DNA from: Bifidobacterium simiiventris | Lineage (GTDB): Bacteria; Actinomycetota; Actinomycetes; Actinomycetales; Bifidobacteriaceae | NCBI RefSeq assembly: GCF_019331715.1 | Contig: NZ_JAHBBG010000009.1 | Location: 1-64,000 of the forward strand | Length of the DNA stretch: 64,000 nt | Reading direction: 5' to 3' | Part shown: positions 39,931-47,482 of the stretch, one piece after another | How positions within the stretch are numbered: the first letter of the stretch is position 1 | Layout: the number at the start of each line of letters is the position of its first letter | The notes under the pieces: generated by a model | Database searches by the model: none | Seen by the model: the letters and a program-made list of their open reading frames with translations, nothing else | Told to the model about the DNA's origin: nothing | Position numbers and translations under genes: made by a program

Positions 39931-41229
39931 TCAGGCCGTCTTGGTCGGATCCTTCTGCAGGGTGAGGAAGACGAGCGCGACGACGAGCAGGATCGCGATC
40001 GACAGGACGCCGAGCGACGCGTTGCCGGTCAGCGACGTGGTGGTCGCCACGAGGAACGTGCCGAGAATCGAGGCCGTCTTGCCGAAGATGTCGTACAGGC
40101 CGTAGTACTCGTTGGCGTGCTCCTTGGGGATGATCTTGCCGTAGTACGAGCGCGACAGCGCCTGAATGCCGCCCTGGAACATGCCTACGAGAATCGCGAG
40201 GATCCAGAACTGCACGGCCGAGCGCAGGAAGAACGCGGCGAAGAACACGATGCACATGTATGCGACGACCGCGGCCATGATCATCGGCTTGCACCCGAAA
40301 CGGCCCGCCAGCCGTCCGTACAGGATCGCGCACGGGAACGCGACGAACTGCGTCACCAGCAGCGCCACCACGAGCTGCGTCGAGTCGATGCCGAGCTGCG
40401 TGCCGTACGACGTGCTCATCGAGATGACCGTGTTCACCGCGTCGATGTAGAAGAAGAACGCGATCATGAACATCCACAGCGGCTTGTTGCGCACAAGCTT
40501 GCGCAACGTGCCGCCCAGCTCGGTGAACGTGCCGTGGATCGCCTCGCGCGTGTGCTCGCGGGTCGCGCGGTAATGCACCTGCCGGTAGCTCGTCAGCAGC
40601 GGGATCGTGAACGCCACCCACCACACGGCCGTGATGACGAAGCTTGCCCGCGTGCATGCGACCGTCGACCAGCCGAACAGAGCGGGACCGCCGAAGATCA
40701 GCGCGATGCACGCGATGAACGGGATCGTCGAGCCGACGTATCCCCACCCGTAGCCGTGCGACGACACCTTGTCCATGCGATCGTTGTCGGTCGTGTCGAT
40801 GAGCATCGAATCGTAGAACGTGAGCGAGCCGTTCAATCCGATCGTCGCGAGCACGTACGCGATCAGGAACGGCAGCCAGGTCAGCGGCAGGGCCATCGCG
40901 CAGCACATGACCACGCCCGTACCGAAGAAGCCGAGGAAGAATTTGATCTTCATACCCTGCACGTCGGCGATCGAGCCAAGCAGCGGCATGAGCAGCGCGA
41001 TGACGAGCGATGCGATCGTTTGCGCGTAGCCCCATGCGGAGACGATGTTGCCGTCCGCGGGCATGAGCGATTTCGCGTAGATCGGGACGACGGCAGTGCT
41101 CAGCAGCACGAACGCCGAATTGCCGACGTCGTAGACGATCCACTGCTTCTCGCGTTTCGTGAGTTTCGCGGATGCGGCCGGTGCCGCCGGGGCTGGCGCG
41201 GCGGACATGCCGGTGGTGCTTTCAGACAT
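39931..41229 (-). CDS. UMF1-family MFS transporter (Atg22-like)
   Basis: The 432-residue protein has twelve hydrophobic helices. Signature segments fit the UMF1 (Atg22-related) group: REKQWIVYDVGNSAFVLL near residue 26, GSLTFYDSMLIDTTDNDRMDKVSSHGYGWGYVGS near residues 133-166, and SRSYYGKIIPKEHANEYYGLYD near residue 365. An Ala/Pro-rich leader (SAAPAPAAPAASA) precedes the first helix. Relatives export amino acids or unknown solutes; the bacterial members are mostly uncharacterised. AGGAG precedes the ATG. It is co-oriented with and downstream of the PfkB-like gene, with a hairpin between them. Confidence 0.9.
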   Translation of the reverse strand: MSESTTGMSAAPAPAAPAASAKLTKREKQWIVYDVGNSAFVLLSTAVVPIYAKSLMPADGNIVSAWGYAQTIASLVIALLMPLLGSIADVQGMKIKFFLGFFGTGVVMCCAMALPLTWLPFLIAYVLATIGLNGSLTFYDSMLIDTTDNDRMDKVSSHGYGWGYVGSTIPFIACIALIFGGPALFGWSTVACTRASFVITAVWWVAFTIPLLTSYRQVHYRATREHTREAIHGTFTELGGTLRKLVRNKPLWMFMIAFFFYIDAVNTVISMSTSYGTQLGIDSTQLVVALLVTQFVAFPCAILYGRLAGRFGCKPMIMAAVVAYMCIVFFAAFFLRSAVQFWILAILVGMFQGGIQALSRSYYGKIIPKEHANEYYGLYDIFGKTASILGTFLVATTTSLTGNASLGVLSIAILLVVALVFLTLQKDPTKTA

Positions 41230-41314
41230 AACGACTCCTGTTCATAACCATCTTTAATGGTACGGGACGTGCCGTGCGGCCGGAAGAATGGAGATGAACG
41301 CACAGTGAATTGTC

Positions 41315-41359
41315 GTTTGCCGGCGGCTGGCGGTGGTTGGCCGCATGCTGCCGGCAAAC
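41315..41359. terminator. Hairpin between the PfkB-like gene and the UMF1 transporter
   Basis: GTTTGCCGGC (41315-41324) pairs with GCCGGCAAAC (41350-41359) around a 25-base centre. It lies downstream of the minus-strand PfkB-like gene and would separate its transcript from the transporter. There is no marked T tract. Confidence 0.5.
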
Positions 41360-41404
41360 GTATGCCAAGGTGTGGGGACGATATGTCTGTCTGGGGAGCC
41401 GCGT

Positions 41405-42481
41405 CTACGCCTGGGGCTTGCCGGTTTCCGTTTCGGCCGCGTCGACGAGCGCGATCGCGTCCTCGTATTCCGGGCAGCTCGGCACGCCGTTGACCGCGCG
41501 TTGGATCGCCATCGACGCGGCCGCGTTCGCGATGCGCACCGCATCGGTCAGCGACCAGCCCTGCGCCAGCATCGCGCACAATGCGCCGGTATGCGGCGCT
41601 CCGGCCGAGCGCGTGTGCGTCGCCTTGGTAGGGAATCCGTCCACGTGCACGACGTTGCCGCCCGGCGTGCGTACCCATGCGCCGCGCGAACCGGCCCGCA
41701 CCACCAGCGGCGCGCGTAGCGTCTCGCCGAGCACCTCGCACAGTTCGGCCATTGACCGGTCGAACCCGCCGCCCACGGTCATCAGCATGTCGTCGTCGCG
41801 CAGCACGCCGAGTCGGTCGGCCAGCGTGTTCGCCTCCTGCCGGTTACACGACCAAATCGGGCGCGCCAGCACCAAATCCTCGAGCAGATGGTCGTTGACC
41901 AGCGACAGCGTGTTCGTCGGGTTGAGCACGATTGTGAAATCGCGGCCGGCCGGATCGCTGCCGGCCCGGTGCATGAATTCGTCCACGCCCGCTGCGGTGT
42001 GGTCCATCAGCGTGTTGCCGCTGATGTGCACCACGTCGCCGGGACGTGGCTCCACGCAGTCGAACGTCGTGCCGTCGCCCTGTGCCTCCGCGCCGTAGGT
42101 GGCGATGTAGGTCTTGCGGCGATCCTCGTCGGCGAGCACGAGGCGGAAGCCGGAATCGGTGTCGAGGCGGTCCTGGCCGATGTGGTCGATGCCGCTGGCG
42201 GCGAGCGTCTCGCGCACGATCGTGGCCCACGGGCCGGTGCCGATGATGCCGGCATGTTCGGCCTTCGCGCCCATGCGTGTGGCCGCCTGCAGCACACGGT
42301 AGCTGCCGCCGACCGCCGCATTGGTGTGATCAGAGACGGCGAATCCGCCGGGTTTTGGGAAATCGTTGACGTTCATCATGATGTCGACCCAGATGTGGCC
42401 GAGCGAGATGACGGCATGCTGCGGTTCGTCGTCCTGCGTTTCCTTGAACTGGGCGAAGCGTTCACCGATTCGGCTGAGCAT
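41405..42481 (-). CDS. PfkB-family carbohydrate kinase-like protein lacking the catalytic Asp
   Basis: The 358-residue protein has the ribokinase fold: VISLGHIWVDIMMNVNDFPKPGG at the N-terminus, GGSYRVLQAATRMGAKAEHAGIIG (substrate side), and WSCNRQEANTLADRLG. At the active site PfkB kinases read (D/T)TxGAGD, with the Asp as catalytic base. Here the segment is THTRSAGAPHTGALCAML: Gly-Ala-Gly-Asp has become Ala-Gly-Ala, so the catalytic Asp is absent. The following helix and IANAAASMAI are conserved. It may have lost kinase activity or use another base. AAGGAGG precedes the ATG. No sugar permease adjoins it apart from UMF1. Confidence 0.85.
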   Translation of the reverse strand: MLSRIGERFAQFKETQDDEPQHAVISLGHIWVDIMMNVNDFPKPGGFAVSDHTNAAVGGSYRVLQAATRMGAKAEHAGIIGTGPWATIVRETLAASGIDHIGQDRLDTDSGFRLVLADEDRRKTYIATYGAEAQGDGTTFDCVEPRPGDVVHISGNTLMDHTAAGVDEFMHRAGSDPAGRDFTIVLNPTNTLSLVNDHLLEDLVLARPIWSCNRQEANTLADRLGVLRDDDMLMTVGGGFDRSMAELCEVLGETLRAPLVVRAGSRGAWVRTPGGNVVHVDGFPTKATHTRSAGAPHTGALCAMLAQGWSLTDAVRIANAAASMAIQRAVNGVPSCPEYEDAIALVDAAETETGKPQA

Positions 42482-42687
42482 GGCATCCTCCTTGACTGCT
42501 GCGGATGGGCTGCGCGTCGATGTTGCGAGCCATCGCCATTAATTAGTCACGTTGTACAGCAAGTTTATGAATGTTTCCTGAATGCGGCAATAGGTACTAG
42601 GTATGATTGCGTGAAGTTTCGCGAGACGGCGGATGATGATGCGCTCGGGCGGGCTGGTCGGTTGTAGGGAGATTTCGCGCGCCTGTT

Positions 42688-42716
42688 TTGCGTTGTCCGG
42701 TGCTGTGCGCTATAGT
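42688..42716 (+). promoter_or_regulatory. Promoter of rpmB
   Basis: TTGCGT (42688-42693) and TATAGT (42711-42716) are separated by 17 bases and lie about 87 bases before the rpmB ATG. The -35 hexamer is identical to that of the tRNA cluster promoter. Confidence 0.65.
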
Positions 42717-42802
42717 AGTGAAGTTGTGTGTTCCGCCGTGCGGTAAAATGCGTGGCGCGAACGCAAGACTTGCAAGTCAAAGAACATTATAGGGAGTCCA
42801 TT

Positions 42803-42997
42803 ATGGCAGCTCGTTGCGCAGTGTGCGGCAAGGGACCGCAGACCGGTTACACCGTTTCGCACTCACATATCCGCAATAAGCGCACCTTCCGCCCGAACCT
42901 GCAGCCGGTTCGCACCACGATCGACGGCGAGAACGTCCGCGTTCGCGTGTGCGTCAAGTGCCTCAAGGCTGGCAAGGTTCAGCGTGTGGCCGCGTGA
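42803..42997 (+). CDS. rpmB: 50S ribosomal protein L28
   Basis: The 64-residue protein is a standard L28: [37 protein letters not shown] and [10 protein letters not shown]. The two CxxC pairs (Cys6/Cys9 in CAVCGK and CVKC) are kept, so this is the zinc-binding form. AGGGAGTCCATT precedes the ATG. A classic intrinsic terminator follows the stop by 20 bases. Confidence 0.98.
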   Translation: MAARCAVCGKGPQTGYTVSHSHIRNKRTFRPNLQPVRTTIDGENVRVRVCVKCLKAGKVQRVAA

Positions 42998-43017
42998 ATC
43001 GCGAGATAGCAAGCTTA

Positions 43018-43050
43018 AACCCCGGTAGTCGCAAGACCGCCGGGGTTTTT
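43018..43050 (+). terminator. Intrinsic terminator of rpmB
   Basis: AACCCCGG (43018-43025) pairs with CCGGGGTT (43040-43047) and is followed by a run of five T in total. The loop is 14 bases. Confidence 0.85.
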
Positions 43051-43118
43051 CATATCGCAGGCGGTCCGGGCCGTTGACCGAAGGCAGCTGTCCGCTTGCC
43101 CCGACACAATGGAGCGTT

Positions 43119-45683
43119 ATGAGCATTACCCTGAACACCCCGGTGTCGTCGTTGATGACGAACAAACGGCGTGCCGGTGCGCTCAAATCTCTAGGCATCG
43201 TCTCGATCGGCGACGCGCTGACCTACTATCCGTTCCGTGTGACCGACCCGGTGCCGCTGCGCGCGCTGCGTGAGGCTCGGATCGGCGAGGCGATGGCGTT
43301 CGCCGCGGTGATCCGCGACCTGCGGGTGGTGCCGATGAACGCGCGGCGCGGCTACCGACTCGAAGCGCTCGCCGACGATTCCGATTTCGCCCGTTCGCGC
43401 GGCATGACAGGCGCGATCACGCGGCTCACGTTCTTCTCGTACAAGAAGCAGTACGTCGACTGGCTGAGTGTCCGGCTGCGTGCCGGATCGAGCGTCGTGA
43501 TCTCGGGAACGCCCAGCGAATACGGCGGCCAGCTGCAGTTCACGCATCCCGAAATCGTGACGGTCGCGCCGAACGACGGTCCGACCGTAGACGGCATGTT
43601 CGTGCCGGAAACGTCATCGCTCAAGTACGATGCGGACACGGTCGAGGCCGGCCTGCGTCGCGTCTGCCGGCCGCGACCGGTGTACCACGCGACCTCGCGC
43701 ATCTCCAGCGAGCATATCCACGAGTCGATCCTCTCGTTCATGCGAATGCTGGAACGCGACGATGTCGCGGACATTGCGGACGCCGGCCGGGCTGCGCGGA
43801 ACGATACGCTCCGCGACACGACAGCGACCGCCGAGGGTGCCGCCGACTCCGTAAACGGCCCTGCCGACGCCGCCCAGATCATGCGACTCGCGCATGCCAT
43901 CCCCGACATCCTGCCTGAACCGGTGCGGACCGCCAAACAGCTCATGCACCGAGCCGCAGCGTTCGCCGCGATCCATAATCCGGATTCCACGGCCGACTTC
44001 GCGCGCGCCATCGACACGCTGCGATACGAGGAAGCGTTCATCTGCCAGACCTCGCTGCTGCAAGCGCGCCGGCACGCGCATCACACGGCCGCGGAACCCT
44101 GTCCGCACACCGCATTGCGCGACCGGTTCATCGCATCTCTGCCGTTCGATCTGACGCGCGGTCAGCGCGAGGTCGTCGACGACATCGCCGCCGACATGAC
44201 CCGCGACACGCCGATGCAACGGCTTCTGCAAGGCGAAGTCGGCTCCGGCAAAACCGTCGTCGCGCTCGCCGCGATGCTGCAGGCGGTCGGCTCCGGCCAT
44301 CAGGCCGTGCTCGTCGCGCCCACGCAGGTGCTCGCCGAGCAGCACGTTGCCACGATCGGCAAGATGGTCGCCGGACTGCGCGCGGCGGATGACGTCGATG
44401 CGTCCGCTGACGGTGACGATGTAACGGACGACCATTCTCGCCGTGGCAAAGCTTCCACCGCCGCATCCGACGGCCTATTCGACGATCCCGCGGCACACGA
44501 CGACGTCATCCCCGTGATCCTCTTGACTGGCGGCATGAAACTCGCCGCCCGTCGCCGTGCGCTCGCCGTTGCCGCCAGCGGCCGGCCGTGCATCATCGTT
44601 GCCACGCATGCCGCGTTCTCCAAAACCTTTCAGGCGCCGAACCTCGCGCTTGCGGTCATCGACGAACAGCACCGGTTCGGCGTCGAACAGCGCGAATCGT
44701 TGCGCGGCAAAGCCGACAAGGCGCCGCACCTGCTAGTCATGACCGCCACGCCGATCCCGCGCACGGCCGCGATGACCTGGTTCGGCGATCTCGACATCTC
44801 GTGGCTCACGGAATTGCCGGGCGGCCGCAAGCCGATCCGCACGTTCATTGTGCCCGAAGCGGACGGGCGCACGATGGGCAGTATGTTCGCGCACATTCGC
44901 CAGCGTATCGACGCAGGGGAGCGGGCGTACGTGGTCTGCCCGCGCATCGACGCGGATTCCGAGACCGACGATGTCGACTCGTCGGTGACCGGCGGCTCCG
45001 AAATGGACGTATACGACCGCTCTGATGCCGGCATGACCGGGACGGACGGCGACGAGCACCCACAGCGCCCGCCGTTGCACTCGGTGACCGAGATCGCCGA
45101 CCGGCTGGCAAGCCTGCCGCAGTTCGCCGGCATCGAGTTCGCGACGTTGACCGGGCGCGACGACGACGAGACGAAGGCCCGCGTGATGGCCGACTTCGCG
45201 AGCGGCAAGACGCCGATCCTGGTCGCCACCACGGTGATCGAGGTTGGCGTGGACGTGCCGCAGGCCAGCTGCATCGTGATCTTCGACGCCGACCGGTACG
45301 GTCTGTCGCAGCTGCACCAGCTGCGCGGGCGTGTGGGGCGTGGCGGCACGAACTCGTGGGCGTTCCTGATCTCGCGTGCCGAGCCCGGATCGCCGGCCGA
45401 ACAGCGGTTGCAGGTGATTCAGGGATCTTTGGACGGTGCCGAGATCGCGCAGGCCGACCTGGAATTCCGCGGCGCGGGCGATGTGCTCGGCGACGCGCAG
45501 TCGGGCGGCAAGTCGAGCCTGAAACTGCTGCGCGTGGTCAAGGACGCCGACATGATCGCCGACGCGCGCGAACGTGCCGGACGACTGCTGACCGACGACC
45601 CCGATCTGGGCGGCGAAGTGCAGCTCGCCGGCGCGGTGCTCGACTTCACGCGCGGCAACGAGGCGTTTTTGACCTCGTCGTGA
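43119..45683 (+). CDS. recG: ATP-dependent DNA helicase RecG, with acidic insertions
   Basis: The 854-residue helicase rescues stalled replication forks and processes branched DNA. Helicase motifs are in order: Walker A GEVGSGKT (about residue 371), DEQHRFGVEQR (about 513), MTATPIPRT (about 543), and the RecG-typical TVIEVGVDVPQASCIVIFDADRYGLSQLHQLRGRVGRG (about 705-742). It is longer than the roughly 690-740 residues usual for RecG. Three low-complexity, mostly acidic inserts account for this: about 218-262, 422-464 (DDVDASADGDDVTDDH) and 610-653 (DADSETDDVDSSVTGG). GGAGCGTT precedes the ATG at 43119. It lies downstream of rpmB and upstream of rsmD, as often in Actinobacteria. Confidence 0.95.
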   Translation: MSITLNTPVSSLMTNKRRAGALKSLGIVSIGDALTYYPFRVTDPVPLRALREARIGEAMAFAAVIRDLRVVPMNARRGYRLEALADDSDFARSRGMTGAITRLTFFSYKKQYVDWLSVRLRAGSSVVISGTPSEYGGQLQFTHPEIVTVAPNDGPTVDGMFVPETSSLKYDADTVEAGLRRVCRPRPVYHATSRISSEHIHESILSFMRMLERDDVADIADAGRAARNDTLRDTTATAEGAADSVNGPADAAQIMRLAHAIPDILPEPVRTAKQLMHRAAAFAAIHNPDSTADFARAIDTLRYEEAFICQTSLLQARRHAHHTAAEPCPHTALRDRFIASLPFDLTRGQREVVDDIAADMTRDTPMQRLLQGEVGSGKTVVALAAMLQAVGSGHQAVLVAPTQVLAEQHVATIGKMVAGLRAADDVDASADGDDVTDDHSRRGKASTAASDGLFDDPAAHDDVIPVILLTGGMKLAARRRALAVAASGRPCIIVATHAAFSKTFQAPNLALAVIDEQHRFGVEQRESLRGKADKAPHLLVMTATPIPRTAAMTWFGDLDISWLTELPGGRKPIRTFIVPEADGRTMGSMFAHIRQRIDAGERAYVVCPRIDADSETDDVDSSVTGGSEMDVYDRSDAGMTGTDGDEHPQRPPLHSVTEIADRLASLPQFAGIEFATLTGRDDDETKARVMADFASGKTPILVATTVIEVGVDVPQASCIVIFDADRYGLSQLHQLRGRVGRGGTNSWAFLISRAEPGSPAEQRLQVIQGSLDGAEIAQADLEFRGAGDVLGDAQSGGKSSLKLLRVVKDADMIADARERAGRLLTDDPDLGGEVQLAGAVLDFTRGNEAFLTSS

Positions 45684-45783
45684 TCGCGGCGTGACGTGTC
45701 ATTTCGGCCAGGCGGGGCGAGGCGTTGCCATATCGACTGAGCTGGTCACATATTGTCATTTCGACCTAACCGCAGTGGGACAT

Positions 45784-45873
45784 TGTCATTTCGACCGAGC
45801 GAAGCGAGCGGAGAAATCTTGCTGAGGCGGCGGCATAAGATTTCTCCGCTCGCTTCGCTCGGTCGAAATGACA
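45784..45873. repeat. Perfect 37-bp-arm palindrome, TGTCATTTCGACCGAGCG family
   Basis: The left arm (45784-45820; TGTCATTTCGACCGAGCGAA start) and the right arm (45837-45873) are exact reverse complements over 37 bases, with a 16-base centre (GCTGAGGCGGCGGCAT). A lone left-arm fragment TGTCATTTCGACCTAACCG lies just upstream at about 45754-45772. This is the best-preserved copy of the family in the window. It sits between recG and rsmD, in a gap of 264 bases with no gene. Confidence 0.9.
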
Positions 45874-45947
45874 TGGTGGGAGGCTTAACCGGAATGATGG
45901 GCCGGATTGAAAGACCGGTGCATAGGCCGACCGCTACAGTAGGGCGT

Positions 45948-46556
45948 ATGCGCGTGATTTCTGGACGATTCAAGGGCGTGGCGCTGACCACGCCGAAAAC
46001 CGGCACCCGGCCCACTACCGACCGCACCAAGGAAGCGATCTTCTCGCGTCTCGACTCGTGGGGCGTGCTGGACGACGCCCGAGTGCTCGACCTGTTCGCC
46101 GGCACCGGGGCGCTCGGCATTGAAGCGCTGAGCCGCGGCGCGCGCGAATTGGTCGCCATCGAGGCGAACGGACCGGCCGCCGCGCTGATCGCGAAGACGC
46201 TGACCGCGCTGAAGCACAACAAGGCGTGGCGGCCGGACATGGGCGCGCGGGTCATCAAGGCGAAGGCGGAGAAGTTCGCGGCTCCCGCGGCATCGGGTGC
46301 GGCGGCCGCCCGGCCGTTCGACGTGATCTTCATCGACCCGCCGTATGCGTTCGAGACTCAGGCGTGCGACCAATTGCTGGCCGACCTGGTGGCGTCCGGC
46401 ATGGCGGGGGAGCGCACGGTGATCGTACTGGAACGGTCGGGCCGCTCGGATGACCCGGCCGCCCCGGCCGGCTGGGAGATCAGTGAGCGGCGCGACTATG
46501 GCGAGACGGCGGTGTTCTATCTGGAGGCTGCGGTTCCCGCGATTGACGGCGAATAA
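45948..46556 (+). CDS. rsmD: 16S rRNA (guanine966-N2)-methyltransferase RsmD
   Basis: The 202-residue enzyme methylates G966 of 16S rRNA using SAM. It begins MRVISGRFKGVALTTPK and has RPTTDRTKEAIFSRLDS, the SAM-binding VLDLFAGTGALGIEALSRG (about residues 46-64) and the catalytic motif DPPY in IFIDPPYAFE (about residue 127). The ATG at 45948 is fixed by the conserved N-terminus; the open frame upstream is made of the palindromic repeat. An Ala-rich stretch (AAPAASGAAAARP) lies before the motif. Confidence 0.96.
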   Translation: MRVISGRFKGVALTTPKTGTRPTTDRTKEAIFSRLDSWGVLDDARVLDLFAGTGALGIEALSRGARELVAIEANGPAAALIAKTLTALKHNKAWRPDMGARVIKAKAEKFAAPAASGAAAARPFDVIFIDPPYAFETQACDQLLADLVASGMAGERTVIVLERSGRSDDPAAPAGWEISERRDYGETAVFYLEAAVPAIDGE

Positions 46557-46623
46557 TCCCGGGAGCTGACTGATTTCACTTTCAGCGAAACCGGCATGAC
46601 GTGCCGGTAATACCTCGTATCGT

Positions 46624-46687
46624 GGTATGCGGATGATATATCTCGAATCGAGATATCGAATCGAGATATATCGATGATCTGCATACC
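46624..46687. promoter_or_regulatory. Nested palindromic operator before the nitroreductase
   Basis: Outer arms GGTATGC (46624-46630) and GCATACC (46681-46687) enclose inner arms GATATATCTCGA (46635-46646) and TCGAGATATATC (46661-46672). Between them a third TCGAGATAT copy makes a perfect short palindrome, TATCTCGA-A-TCGAGATA (46639-46655). The AT-rich tract stands out from its surroundings and ends 20 bases before the nitroreductase start. It looks like a multi-site operator for a dimeric redox or xenobiotic-responsive repressor. The regulator is not in the immediate vicinity. Confidence 0.65.
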
Positions 46688-46706
46688 GTGACCGAAAGGA
46701 ACCATC

Positions 46707-47309
46707 ATGTCGAACTTTGTCGAGGAACTCCAGGCCCGTCGTTCCCAGTACGCGCTGACCAGCGCCTCCCCGATCGCCGACCAGGAGATCGTCAAGCTGA
46801 TCGAGGACGTCACCGTCGCCGTGCCGAGCGCCTTCAACTCCCAGCCGCAGCGCGCTGTCGTGCTGTTCGGCGACGCCAACCAGAAGCTGTGGGACATCGT
46901 CAAGGAGACCCTGCGCAAGGTCGTCAATGACGAAGAGGCGTTCAAGTCCACCGAGGCGAAGATCAACTCCTTCGCGGCCGGCCACGGTACCGTCCTGTTC
47001 TTCGACGACGAGGACGTGACCAAGCAGCTGCAGGAGAACTTCCCGGCCTACGCCGCCAACTTCCCGGGCTTCGCACGTGACGCCGCCGGCATGCTGCAGC
47101 TCGCCGTGTGGACCGCTCTGTCCGAGAAGGGCCTCGGCGCGTCCCTGCAGCACTACAACCCGCTGATCGACGAGGCCGTCGCCGCCGAGTTCGGCCTGCC
47201 CGCAAGCTGGAAGCTGCAGGCCCAGATGCCGTTCGGCACCGTCGCCCAGCCGGCCGGCCCGGTCGACAAGCAGCCGGCCGACGCCCGCGTCAAGGTCTTC
47301 GGCCTGTAA
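46707..47309 (+). CDS. Nitroreductase family protein
   Basis: The 200-residue protein fits the short nitroreductase-like group. Features are FVEELQARRSQYAL at the N-terminus with the FMN-contacting Arg-Arg, IVKLIEDVTVAVPSAFNSQPQRAVVLFGD (FMN-binding), and GLGASLQHYNPLIDEAVAAEFGLP. Relatives reduce nitro compounds or quinones with NAD(P)H and FMN, often under oxidative or antibiotic stress. GAAAGGAA precedes the ATG. The striking palindromic operator upstream indicates tight control. A strong terminator follows, so it is a single-gene unit. Confidence 0.92.
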   Translation: MSNFVEELQARRSQYALTSASPIADQEIVKLIEDVTVAVPSAFNSQPQRAVVLFGDANQKLWDIVKETLRKVVNDEEAFKSTEAKINSFAAGHGTVLFFDDEDVTKQLQENFPAYAANFPGFARDAAGMLQLAVWTALSEKGLGASLQHYNPLIDEAVAAEFGLPASWKLQAQMPFGTVAQPAGPVDKQPADARVKVFGL

Positions 47310-47370
47310 ACCGTGCCGCGGTGCGTTGCGGCCATCTGACATGGCTGTGCGCTGAGACGCGATGAGATCA

Positions 47371-47409
47371 CGGGATGGAAAACTCGCATGGTTTTCCATC
47401 CCGTTTTTT
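47371..47409 (+). terminator. Intrinsic terminator after the nitroreductase
   Basis: CGGGATGGAAAAC (47371-47383) and GTTTTCCATCCCG (47391-47403) are perfectly complementary over 13 bases and are followed by TTTTTTATT. It lies about 60 bases past the stop. Confidence 0.9.
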
Positions 47410-47482
47410 ATTGCGCGATTCCGCGATGGCATATGGATTTGAGTTTCCATCGCGTGCGCAATCGCGTGATGGGGAGCGTCGA

